Below, in pieces: positions 46,729 to 58,900 of a DNA stretch of 64,000 nt (positions are counted from its first letter, which is position 1; every line of letters begins with the position of its first letter). The stretch is from Flaccisagitta enflata (lineage: Eukaryota > Chaetognatha > Sagittoidea > Aphragmophora), in contig OZ231127.1 in assembly GCA_965153355.1 (NCBI GenBank), positions 20,770,001-20,834,000 of the forward strand. The letters run 5' to 3'. Under the pieces are notes generated by a model, which saw nothing but the letters and a program-made list of their open reading frames with translations, did no database searches and was not told where the DNA came from. Made by a program: the position numbers and the translations under genes.

Positions 46729-49700
46729 TTACACGACACTATCTTTTTTGCTCTCGTTATGAAAATGATGACCTAAACCATTAGCCTTTGTTCCACTATT
46801 CTCAGTAGCCAACAATTTCTCACTGAGCTTGTTGACAATATTATAAGTGACAATTCCATCCGTATTGTTCTCAAGCATAGTAAGAATGAAGATCATATCC
46901 GTCGTAGCGATAGCGTCAAGCTTCTTCAATGCCGGATTGACCAAAGAGGGACTCGCGATATCCAAGTATTTCCCAAAGAACCCTCGACATCCCCGGCATT
47001 GTACTTTGTACAACCAGGCAAAGACGGACGCGACCAACAATACCAGATAGACGACAAACAGAAGATAGAACGCGGCGAAGATCTTGTCGTAATATACGTT
47101 GAATGGAATGACGCAAATGTTGGTGAGACGCAGCAACTTGCCCATAACTTGCGCTTCACCGGTGTACTGACAAATGGAGACTGTTGGGAATCTGCCGGAG
47201 AATTGGAACGCGTATTCGGGGCGAAAGCTCAATCCTCGAAATATTTTCCCCAGGTACTCCCAAGGTGAGACGTCCAGGAAGACGCTGACGCCCCACAACG
47301 TAAGCACCACGTCAGCGATGTACAACACCTTCATCGCCAGATAGGCCCCGAATAAGCGACATCCCGGAAATAGAGGCTTGGTTGAGTAACGTAACTTAGT
47401 GACCCATGACCCACCGCTCATTTGAAAAAGGAGATTAGCTCTCCTCGATCCAGACTCGCGTTGGGCCCTGTTGAGCTGAGCTTGTTGGAGGAGACGATCA
47501 GCAACCAGGTCAGCCTGCTCATCCGTGACATGCTCAGAAACGGGATCCAGCAAATCCGTGGAAGCATCTACGATATTATCCACATTCGATCCACTCAGCA
47601 AGCTAAGCATTACTTGCCAGATGTAATTCGGCAGGACGAAGAAGAAAGCCATCAGCATCAGTACGATGGGAACGTACTTGTAATAATTGACCATCTTCGC
47701 ACCTGTAGCGGAGAAAAGAGAATAACTATGTCTGTCCAGCTTCAAGAGCATCCAGGTCCTGGAATCACCTACAGGCGGGACCATTTTAAGAGCTGAGGCG
47801 AGACCCTAAGCGTTAGCACCCCCCCCCTACAGCCCACTGTGTTCAAATAATTTTGACACTCACTGTAGCAGTTGATACCTTAGAGGGGTAAAAGTGGCAC
47901 CACCATAGCAATTTTAGAATTTCTACCTAGAACACTCCTAAATTTTTATAATTGATGAAAAAACTGTTCAATTTTATTTGGGCAGATTTTGGTGATTTCA
48001 TTTAATTTAAAGGTGTTCTAAATGGAAATTCACAAATCGCCACGGTGGTACCACTGTACCCACCTAAGGTGTCAATCGCCACAGTAAGTGTCAAAATTAT
48101 CTGAACACAGTGGGCTGTAGGGGGGGGGGGGTGCTAACGCTTAGGGTCCCGCCTCAGCTCTTAAAATGGTCCTGTCTGTAAATGAGAGACCTTTCCTCAC
48201 CTCGCATGGGAATGTTTTTTCCATGAGTGAGATGAGACCCCAGCAACGGTTGAGACGAATTCCAATTCTCATTGTACACGTAGTAAAGTGATTGGGTGAA
48301 GCAAACCGAGTTGATGAAATCCACCTGTAGTTAAATAAGGGATTGAGTTCGTCATAAGAGTCTCCTAAAAATTACCACCCTGCCTTAGCCTCCCTTAATT
48401 TGGCCACCCTTCTATAAAGAGGGGTGGCCATGCCAAATTACATAGGGAGCCTGAAATAACGGACTACACCCAAAATGGGCCTTTTGAGAGCTAAGACTCT
48501 TGAGACTACACAGCCATAAAAAAAGTGGTTTCCATACAACAACTTGAATATGAAACGCCAAATGCAAAACATTGATGCTACAATACAATGAGCCTGACTT
48601 GATTTCCGGTGTATCCATTCGGAGTGAAGCAATTGATGGGACTTCCGATGTATTCAGCACCGGCGACGACGACCGTGGTTAGTGCAAGTGCCGTGACCAT
48701 GTGACGCCGACCAAGCTTGTCAACGAAATCATCGGTGCCCGCCTAACACATAACATATGTGGACAGACAATGCATATCAGAGATATCGCATGCACGCGAC
48801 TCAAATGACCCTCTTTGACGGTCGGTCGACACTCGTTTTTTTTTAAAGGTGGTAAACGCCGAAAAGCTCAGGCCAAGTAGGCCAACAAGGTGCGACGTGC
48901 GGATCGTCGAACGTTACCAAAAGACTAACAGACCGACCGACCGACGGACACAGCCAGTTATAGAGGTGCTTTGTCGCACCATAAAATACGACATGCTGCA
49001 CAATCGTATCAAATTCTTTATTTATGAACTTCAGAGCCAATTTTTTGTAGTTTATAATCAATATTCTCTCAAATGCAACAAATGGTTATTGTCAGCGAGC
49101 AAGTGGTATGAACAGTGAACAAATAGCAAAATTTATTATCACTAGAACGATCGTAATCATCATCTGAAACATAGTTCAGTGCAAAAATAGGGCAAACCAG
49201 TGTAACAAAAAATGTGATAAGTCTATCTTGAAAATAACAAATCTATGAAATGAGTCAAAATTTTGCATTTTCTAAAACATACGACTTTAGATATACTTAT
49301 TTACAGGAGTCGCATGTTCTTGGTTTTAGTAATTTTAGATTCCCTATGCAAATTTGTTATTTTCGGTGGACACAAGTCAGGTGACAAAATTGAAAAATTC
49401 TGATCTCAATGTCTCTTTTTTTTAAAAGAATGTCAAACTTTAATGAAAGCAGATGAAGACCTGCAGATTTCACCGATGGCTAGATCAAGGGATATATTTT
49501 CATTTTCTTATCAATTTTCAATGGATAACTGTAAATGGATATTTTTTAATTATTGTTCAACTACAGTTAAAATATTCAAAATTATAGAAAATTAAAAAAA
49601 ATTATTTTCTGAAACTTGTAGGGGCAATTAAGCTTGCCAATATGCAAAATATGTCTTAACCTAAGGTGTAGAAAGGCCTTCATCAAAAATTTGGAGGAAA

Positions 49701-50790
49701 AATCAGCAATCATGAAAAATTTTCAACTTATGCATGAATGAGAAATTCCGCCCCAAATTATTCTGTGTCATACCTACACCTGCGGCATAATTTGATTTTT
49801 GGACTTAGTACCTATCAAATCATAATACTGAAAGTATTAGAAAATATAGTGTTACAAATAAAGTGTTTGCAACTGAAGAATCCTGTTGAAGCTCAAGAAA
49901 CATTTTTAAAAGCCATTCTACATCATCATGACTGAACTTGTCTTCTCATTTGTAAGCAAATTAGCGATTATGGAATAAGTGTATAGTTTTATCCGCCATT
50001 TCCAAACAATCAAAATTACAGGAACCAGGATGATTTCATCTTTTAGATTTTTTGATACAGAGAATTTTCTTTTTAGTTGCGGACACGCAACTCAGTAAGA
50101 GGCTTTTCCGTCCGTCCGTCCGTCCGTAACCATCAAGTCGAAAAGTGGGAAAACGCGCATTTCCGCCCCTGCCCACCCGTCCGCAACTGGTGGCCGTGTA
50201 TCCGGCCTTGTTAAAAAAATCTTCCTAGCTGCTCTGGAAGCCTAGATATGATGATTAAAAGGTGTCTCAATGTTTTTGTTGCTGTTCTCAGTATTTTCCG
50301 GAATTTCAAAAAGAATGTTTTTTACGTTTTTGCTTGTAGTTTCTAAACGATTTAAGATACAGTTACCAGATTGGACAAAATTTGAAGACTTTTTCATGTT
50401 TAATTTGTTTTGTTTTTTAAATCTATGTAGCGATTCTAGAAGCGGAGATATCTTTGGTAGGCGTAGGTAATACTAGGTATACTTTTTTTGCTAAGATGGT
50501 ACAGGCAATGCTTGTTACCATTTTTATCACCGCCCCTTCCCACCCGCACGCGACTTGGGTAACCTTGTATCCGGCCTTGTTTTTTTGAAAACTACGAGTG
50601 GTGCGCGTATCAATTAGTGAGGATTTGCAAGGCTCTTGTCTATTTAGTTCAGCTCGGGTATAGTTAGAGAATACGGCTGTTGTCACTTCACGTAATTGTT
50701 TATTGTTATATCGACACTTCAAAATTCTGACCATCACAAGAAGCTTACCTCATCCTGAAAAAAGTTGTAAAATCCCGTTAAATAAGACAT
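46729..50790 (-). CDS. innexin, gap-junction channel protein
   Basis: Exons 50790-50749, 48742-48599, 48324-48201, 47702-46729 join in phase to 427 residues. Innexin hallmarks in order: short N-terminus, TDDFVDKLGRR, first membrane segment, SPINC (Cys52) and NSVCFTQ (Cys70) as the paired cysteines of extracellular loop 1, YYKYVPIVL where most innexins have YYQWVP, a cytoplasmic loop, third segment, FPTVSIC and LTNICVIP as loop-2 cysteines, KIFAAFYLLFVVYLVLLVAS as segment four, and a C-terminal tail of about 120 residues. Forms hexameric or octameric channels between cells. The Gln-Trp to Lys-Tyr change in the second-segment motif makes it a divergent member. The first coding exon is only 42 bp; intron 1 is 2 kb of repeats and intron 3 is almost filled by a MITE. 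Confidence 0.96.
47772..48178. mobile_element. CAGACGG-family foldback MITE filling innexin intron 3
   Basis: Ends CAGGCGGGACCATTTTAAGA and TCTTAAAATGGTCCTGTCTG are inverted, with TA on both sides (47770-47771, 48179-48180). Arms over 150 bp pair through GCTAACGCTTAGGGTC, poly-C/poly-G and CACTGTGTTCA. It leaves only about 70 bp of intron on the acceptor side and 22 bp on the donor side. Confidence 0.9.
48790..48985. repeat. (GACC)-family repeat copy in innexin intron 1
   Basis: GACCGACCGACCGACGGACA preceded by GTACGTT-like and GTGCGACGTGCGGATCG blocks and followed by CAGTTATAGAGGTGCTTTGT. Shared with 34735-34815. Confidence 0.75.
50075..50215. repeat. (CCGT)-family repeat copy in innexin intron 1
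   Basis: GTTGCGGACACGCAAC hairpin, AAGAGGCTTTTCCGTCC, (CCGT)n, GCCCACCCGTCCGCAACTGG, GTGTATCCGGCCTTGTT. A second partial copy of the 3' part is at 50525-50585. Confidence 0.85.
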
Positions 50791-52800
50791 GATGAGACCT
50801 GAAAAATCACGATTTCTTTCGCAAAATCCGGCAATGAAAGCTAAAGACGTCTAATGAACACAAGAAAATGGGCAACGCCAGTAGAGAGCCGAGACAAAAA
50901 TGATCCTGAACCACGTTTTAGCTAAGGTAGATGCGTAATCGAGTTAACTCTGAAGTATCGTCCACAGAACGAGAATCGCTCGCGGCATTTGAGATCTAAG
51001 ATCCGGAGCCCGTGAATTCAAACTTTTGTTCAACTCTTAATTTGATTAGTCTCTCGAGATGGTTCAATTGTGATGAATAACCTCGTGACGATAGAAACTG
51101 AATAAATTAACTAACTGGCTGTCTTCGTGGCGAACGGCATGAAGCGTCCTAGGCTTTATGTGTAGCCTCAACTGTCATCGACTGTATCTGTGGTCATTGA
51201 GGAAATAAAATCGACACAGATTCCAATTTGTTTTTGGTATATCGCTGCTGACGTGATGAGCAGGAAAGATAGAAAAAAAAATCTCGTAATGATTGTCGCA
51301 TGGTGCAATTGTACCGTACAAGGAAGAGAGCCCGCATGCATTAGCATCATAGGAAGAAGTCAGGATTGATTTTTTAAAAAAAGTTTAAGTACAAAGCTCT
51401 TAATTGGGTATTTTTTTTTCTTTAAGGATTGACGATAATGACGACCGACCTCTGAAAAAGCTAGGCAAATAGCCTGTGGCACATGTGACCACGATAAGTA
51501 AATCCTTCAAGGATCGGCGTCAATTCACTATCATAGATCCATAAAACCATACGCTTGTACAAAAGTATTTGAAAATTGAAAAAATAAAATGAGCTGATGT
51601 GGATGAGAGTCTGATGGATGGTGATCACAAGTTCCATTGAAATACGAAGCTACACATTTGAACGGGTTCAGTGGTGAAAAAAACAAAACATATCCATGGA
51701 GGGAACGATGATGGGATGGGGTGAGTTCACAGGCGAAATGTAGAAATGTAAAGATAACAACCGCGTAAAAAAGATATAAATTGGCGTATAACCAGACAAC
51801 GAGGAAAAAAATGATAATTTCCTTTGTTCCCAAGGTACAACTATCAACTGGTGAAAAGGGTATAGAGAACATGCGTCAACAGGGGGGAGGGGTGTCTTTA
51901 CGTGTAGATTTCCGGCTCTCCACAAAATACTCGATAATTAAATAGGTAGAAAACCTTGGATCGATACTGTTGTAATCTAAGTCTTGGGGGCTATAAAGGT
52001 ATATAATTATCATTTATAATTATATTGACCTAGAAAAGGCTATCTATGGGGTGCGGTATTGGAAGTGATGAAAGAGCACGAAGAATTACCGTCACGTTGA
52101 CATTATGAAGGGTGGATACTGGAACAAGGTCTTTGAAGAAAAGCTTACGCCTCCTTCCCTACCATAATCGATTTGAACCAACTTTCTTTCTCATTTGCCA
52201 AAAAAAATGCAATGGCGCCCATTTAAAACGGCGGGTTTTTTTTCTTAATTTTTTTTGACCAAATGTTAAGTTTAACTGATTCCTTTTAAACCGCCATACT
52301 CAGCTCAAAAAAGCCCAATTGATTTTTGAGATTCATCACAACTACTCGACAGATCACTTCATTTGCATAAGCCCAAGCACGACCAAAACAGGTCATAGGA
52401 TGTTTGTACGACTGTCTGTCTGACGTGTGGCTAGTCTTGCTTTTCGGTATATTTTTCATCAAGGTAAATGAGAGCGATCACCTTTTCCCACCTCCCGAAG
52501 TATGCTATTTCAAAATAAATGCCTCAAGAATAAGTTGTTTCTCGGAGATGAGATATGACTCCTGTTTCTCATGGGTTTATGACACGACGGTCGGAACAGG
52601 AGGTGCAGTACAAGATGCCATAGTAAAAGTAGACAGAACATATATCATCACACACATGATCGAGGCAAAATCAAACTACAGCCCATTGACCAAGAAGCAA
52701 CTAACGAAGACAAGGAAACTAGAAACGATGGCAGCAAGAAAGAACAGAAAATGTAATGAAGAATTATGAAAGGATGGAAGAAAAGTATCACATAACATAA
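50791..52800. other. 2-kb region upstream of innexin, no gene recognised
   Basis: Read on both strands. Frames near 51530-51930 (minus) and 52400-52770 (plus) lack splice support, domain resemblance or a plausible start context. It should contain the innexin promoter. Confidence 0.5.
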
Positions 52801-53300
<500 letters not shown>

Positions 53301-53357
53301 GAAAGAAATTCGGAGACGAAGATGAAAAGATTCAAGAAAAATCTGAACAGTATCTGG

Positions 53358-54623
53358 GTCCGCGACGGAAGGGGGTTAAAGATCACCAATTCCGTAAGAT
53401 CGCTATGACCAAAAGATCGCTAATCCTGTAAGTCTTTACATTTAGAACCGCCATACAAAGTTTCATGCAAATCCGTTGAAAAATGACAAAGTTATGCACG
53501 TTTTTCACTTTTAGGCTAGTAGGGTGGTTGGGTGGTAGGCTGGTTTAGATAAATAGTGTGCGTATGTTGAGTTCTTCCATTTAGAGACTCCATACCAAGT
53601 TTCAACCAATTTGGTTGAAAAATGTCCAATTTATGTAAATTTTTACTTTTAGGCCGGTAAGCTGGTTGGGTGGTAGGTTGGTTTGGCCGGTTAGCATGCT
53701 CAAACATAAATAAATCACATACATGTGTTGAGTCCTTCCATTTAGAGACTCCATACTAAATTTAAACCAAATTGGTTGAAAAACGCCAAAGATATGCACA
53801 TTTATCACTTTTTGGTTAGTTGGGCAGGCTGGTTTAACAGGATAAATAGTATATGTTGAGTTCTTCCATTTAGAGACCCCATACCAAGTTTCAACCAAAT
53901 TAGTTGAAAAATGACAAAGTAAGCAAGTTTTTCACTTTTGGGGTTGGCTGGTTGGGTGGTAGGTGGTTTGGCTGGTTAGCATGCTCAAATGCATATAAAT
54001 CACATAGACATGTTGAGTCCTTCCATTTAGAGACTCCATACCAAATTTCAACCAAATCGGTTGAAAAATGCCAAAGTTATGCACGTTTTTCACTTTTAGG
54101 CCGGTAGGCTGGTTGGGTGAGGCTGACATTGACAGGATAAATAGTGCATATGTTGAGTTCTTCCATTTAGAGACCCCATACCAAGTTTCAACCAAATCAG
54201 TTGAAAATGACAAAGTTACGCAAGTTTTTCACTTTAGGCCGGTTGGCTGGTTGGGTGGTAGGTCGGTTTGGCCGGTTAGCATGCTCAAATGCATATAAAT
54301 CATATACATATGTTGAGGCCTTCCATTTAGAGACTCCATACCAAATTTCAGCCAAATCGGTTGAAAAATGCCAAAGTTATGCACGTTTAGGCCGGTAGGC
54401 TGGTTGGGCCGGTTGGGTTGGTCGGATCACAAAAATCGGATAGGATGTAAAGCGCCTTACCCTAGCACAACTTCCCACCAAATATGAACCAAATCGGTCA
54501 AAGCATAAAGTAATCCATTTTTTAAAATCCGTTACGACAACGATGACGACAACGACGATGACGACGACGACACCCACCCGCCTTGAATTATAGTCCGCGT
54601 CGGAATGATATTCCGTCGCGGAC
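53358..54623. mobile_element. tandem-core element with inverted GTCCGCGACGGAA ends
   Basis: The 13-bp end GTCCGCGACGGAA at 53358 is exactly inverted at 54611-54623. Inside are about five copies of a 150-165-bp unit (blocks TTCCATTTAGAGACTCCATA, CAACCAAATCGGTTGAAAAA, TGGTTGGGTGGTAGG), then a (GACGAC)n tract and a hairpin just before the right end. No coding frame. The layout resembles core-repeat HINE/pearl-type elements (Helentron derivatives) known from molluscs, as an architectural analogy. Confidence 0.7.
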
Positions 54624-54716
54624 AAAAAGTCTGAAAAATGAAACAAAGGAAGTTAATGGGGAAGAACGGTTCAACGAGAGATTGAGGATTGATATTTCTC
54701 CGTTTTGTCATACTTT

Positions 54717-55891
54717 TCAGACGTCCGTTTCAAGATGTGGATTGTTGACGCCGGTGGTAACCGAAGGGACGACGCACGACGTGTCGCCTTCGCCTTCCGC
54801 GTAAACGAGTTCCGCCTCATCGAGAGTGACATTACCGACGTTATTGTCAACGTCCAACTCGATCCGGTGGGGCGTTACGGCATCTGTTAGCAGATGGACG
54901 GGGAGCAAATTAAAAGAAAGACGTGGATATAGTGTACGGTATAAAAAGATAAAGCTAGATGCAATCTTAGAATTCTTTTCGAGTAAAAAAAATGAGGATG
55001 AGAAGTTCAGGGAATGTAAACCGGTAATTTCTTCAAGTTCACTGACCGTCAATTTTTTGAGCGCTAGATTTGGCGGCTTCCAGAAGATTCGTCGTGGAAT
55101 CTCCAACCGGCTCTGAATTCATTTCCGACCCCTCGTCTGCGAGTAACGAAATTATATGTACATAAATTCATATCTACATATATCAAAATGATAAAACAGA
55201 TCAAACTCGCGTATCACGCACCCGCATGTAGAACCGAAGGAGCTAAACAGCAATATTCCATAAATCTTAATCGAACCCGGTTACAAATAAAAATCCACGA
55301 CGACGATCGATATCTTTCTCTCATTCTAACATTTTTTGTTGTCACTAAAATCAAAGATACGGTCGATTCTCATCGGCAATATTGAGGAAGGACAAATTCA
55401 AAATTTCTAAGCAATCATGCACCGTGCAAAAGGACAGTCTTACCATGAAACGTTTCTTTAGACTCGGATCTATTTTCCTTTGATGGTGGATGAGCGTGAA
55501 GCGAATAATCGTAGACGGTCTCCTCGGCGATTTTCAACCACCGTTTAGTAACGACCGATTCCAAGTCGAGAGAGTCCTTTTCATTTTCCCGGTTGTACGT
55601 CAACAGCGCGATCACCGCAGGATGAGGAATCGGTTGCGGCACCTGACAATATAAGTCATTATTATATGTACAAGCGTTGGGACTTACACAACGATAGGAT
55701 TTGTTCGCAAAAAAAGGGAGAAAGCGAGAGAAAGAGAGAAAAAGAAAAAGGGAGAAAGCGAGGGAGAAAGAAAGTGAGAAAAAGAAAGGAAGAGAGCGTG
55801 AAAGAGATAGCAAGGGGGAAAGCAGGAAGGAGAAAATAAAGATAAAGAAAAACGGAAAGAAAAACTGAGAGAAAGACAGAAAGAAAGACAG

Positions 55892-55954
<63 letters not shown>

Positions 55955-58900
55955 CAGAAAGAAAGAAAGAAAGACAGACAGAAAGAAAGACAGACAGACA
56001 GAAAGACGGAAAGACAGACAGAAAGAGAGACAGACAGACAGACAGACACAGAAAAAAGAAGGAGCAAGAAAGGAAGGGAGAGAATTTTTAATTCGTACTC
56101 AGGCCCCTGCCAAATGAGCCATCAACTTCAAGCTTCTGCCCACATACAACGTGTTAACTAGTGGATTACTTGAAGCGGAATGATCTCCGCGGTGGACGTG
56201 GTGGACCTTCCGCTGGCCATCGACCGTCGCGATTTTCGTCTGAACGTTGATTCTTGACTGGATGGGTGCAACGCGGCCAAGCGACCGTTGGGATCGAAAG
56301 CCGCCGGGTCTAAGAACGGCATCGTGATGGCCAGATTCCCTTTCGGCGTGTGAATGACGGACACCTGGCAGGGGATCGAAGGAAAAGGCTTGTGAAAAGA
56401 CCGTTGAAGGGAGATTTCCCTTACATGAATAACACGCCAATCCCAAACGATGGCAGAAATAGCCGACAGTCGCGTGTTGAGCCGATCGTGAAAGATATTG
56501 CCTTTTAACCAATGCATCGTCAATAATGTCCGCAAGGATGAACATATACCTCATTACGCTTCTGATGCTCTTCGTTGGTGAAAAATTTAGTACATGTCGC
56601 GACTTACAGCTAATGTTATCATGAAACAGTTTTATCAAAGATAATTAGGGCGGTTTTTAATCAGCTGTGAAAAAAACAGAAAAAAAGCTTCAAAATTACA
56701 GTCCCCGACTGGGGACTGTAATTTTTGAAGCTTTCTCGTTGCGTAAACGCAACTCGACAAGATACACTACATGACAGCAGTTTCAAGAAGAAAAAAAATA
56801 TTGTTTTAATGATAACAAAACTTGACAAGGATAACAATAGTGGATGATGATGATGACAACAATGAATGATAATGACAACCAAAATCTAAGGAAAAAATGT
56901 TTAAAAAATCTTTCAAAAAAAAAAATTTCAAAAAAAATTTTTTTTTTCAAAAAAAAAATTTTGCAAAAAAAAAAAACAAAAAAACTTTTCAAAAAATTTA
57001 ATAGTTGAAGATGATGACAGTAGTCGAAGATGATGACAGTAGTTGAGGATGTTGGCAGTAGATGGAGATGATGACAGTAGATGAAGATTATGACAGTAGT
57101 TGAAGATGATGACAGTAGTTGCAGATGATGACAGTGGTTGAAGATGATGACAGTAGTTGAAGATGATGACAGTAGTTGAAGATGATCACAGTGGTTGAAG
57201 ATGATCACAGTAGTTGAAGATGATCACAGTAGTTGAAGATGATCACAGTAGTTGAAGATGATCACAGTAGTTGAAGATGATCACAGTAGTTGAAGATGAT
57301 CACAGTAGTTGAAGATGATCACAGTAGTTGAAGATGATCACAGTAGTTGAAGATGATCACAGTAGTTGAAGATGATCACAATAGTTGAAGATGAATCTTG
57401 AAATCCATGATGGCAAACCTAAAGAAAAAATCAGAATGTAATAAATGAGCAAGTAAAAGAACTCCAATCCTCTACAGACGGAACACTATTTTAGGAAGAC
57501 ATTTAATTAACTCCCACATAGAAATTTTCACTGTGGGAGCTTTGTGCACCGCGTTTTGAGTTTATAGAACCCTACTGCTCTTTTAACCTCTAAATGACCA
57601 TTATAAAAAAATTTTTAAATTTTTCTCGATATTTGTTAATTTTAATAGTGTTGAATGATGTCCATATACATTATAAATCACAATTTTTTGATTTGTTTTG
57701 CAGTTTTTCATGAAAAAAATTGATTTTCAAATTTTAGATTCTTAATTTTCATATTTTCTTAATTCATTTTTTTCATGAAAAACTGCAAAACAAGCCAAAA
57801 AGTTGTGATTTATAGTGTATATGAACATCATTCAACACTATTCTACCAAAAAATTTACAAATATCGAGAAAAAAAAATTTTAAATTTTTTTGCCCTCGGC
57901 GGGGTGGTCATTTAGGGGTTAAAAGGGGGCAAATTAAGGGGTTCTAGATTGAAACTAAAAAATCGCCGCGGTGGCGCCACAACAAATCCCCCCAAGTGTT
58001 CAAAACCACTTTCAGTTAGAAAATTGATGAAACCAATTAACTTGTAGGGGGGGTGGCTAAAACTTTTGCTGCCTCCTCTCCTTAAAATAATGTTCCGTCT
58101 GTATATAAATCTAAGTCCTAGTAACATATTACTACATTAATAAGCTTATATCTTATAAACCAGACTTCAGATTTAATTCGAATTTTGCAGGGGCAGTTCA
58201 ATTATTATCCTTTACTTGTATACCAAATTAAAAAAAAATTCACATAACTTTGCTACCCTTTGCCTATGTAAAATGCTTAAGTCATAGTAACATATTACTA
58301 CATAAAAAAGCTAATATCTCATAAACCAGATTTCAGATTTAATTCGAATTTTGCAGGGGTTAGTTATTTACTACCCTCTACTTGTGTACCAAATTTGAAA
58401 AAAATTCACATACCTTTACTACCCTTTGCCTATGTAAATTGCCAGAGTCCTAGTAACATACTACTACATAAATAAGCTAATATCTCAGGAACCAGACCTC
58501 AGATTTAATTCGAATTTAGCAGGGATTGTTTATTTACTACCCTCTGCTTGTATACCAAATTAAAAAAAAATTCATAAACCTTTACTACCCTCTACCTATG
58601 TGATGTGTGCAACAATTTATTCTACATAAAACTCATACAATTATCCAAATAAGAAACATTAAACTTTAAAGAAAATCAAACCACCTAAGTCCCAGCTAAA
58701 TATTACTACAAAAGTAATAGGCAAAGGGTAGTAAAAATTAATGAATTTTTCTGAAAATTGGTACACAAGCTCCCATTGACATAAAAATAACACTGGTAAA
58801 GTTTCATGAACTTCTGAGGTCTGCTTTAAAAGATATGAGAAGGTTTTAAACGAACGAACGACGACGACGACAACAGACTACACGATCAGGTCCATCACAT

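Noticed and set aside
52404-52769. 121-codon plus-strand frame upstream of the GA repeats
   Set aside because: No family resemblance, Kozak context or splice partner; probably chance.
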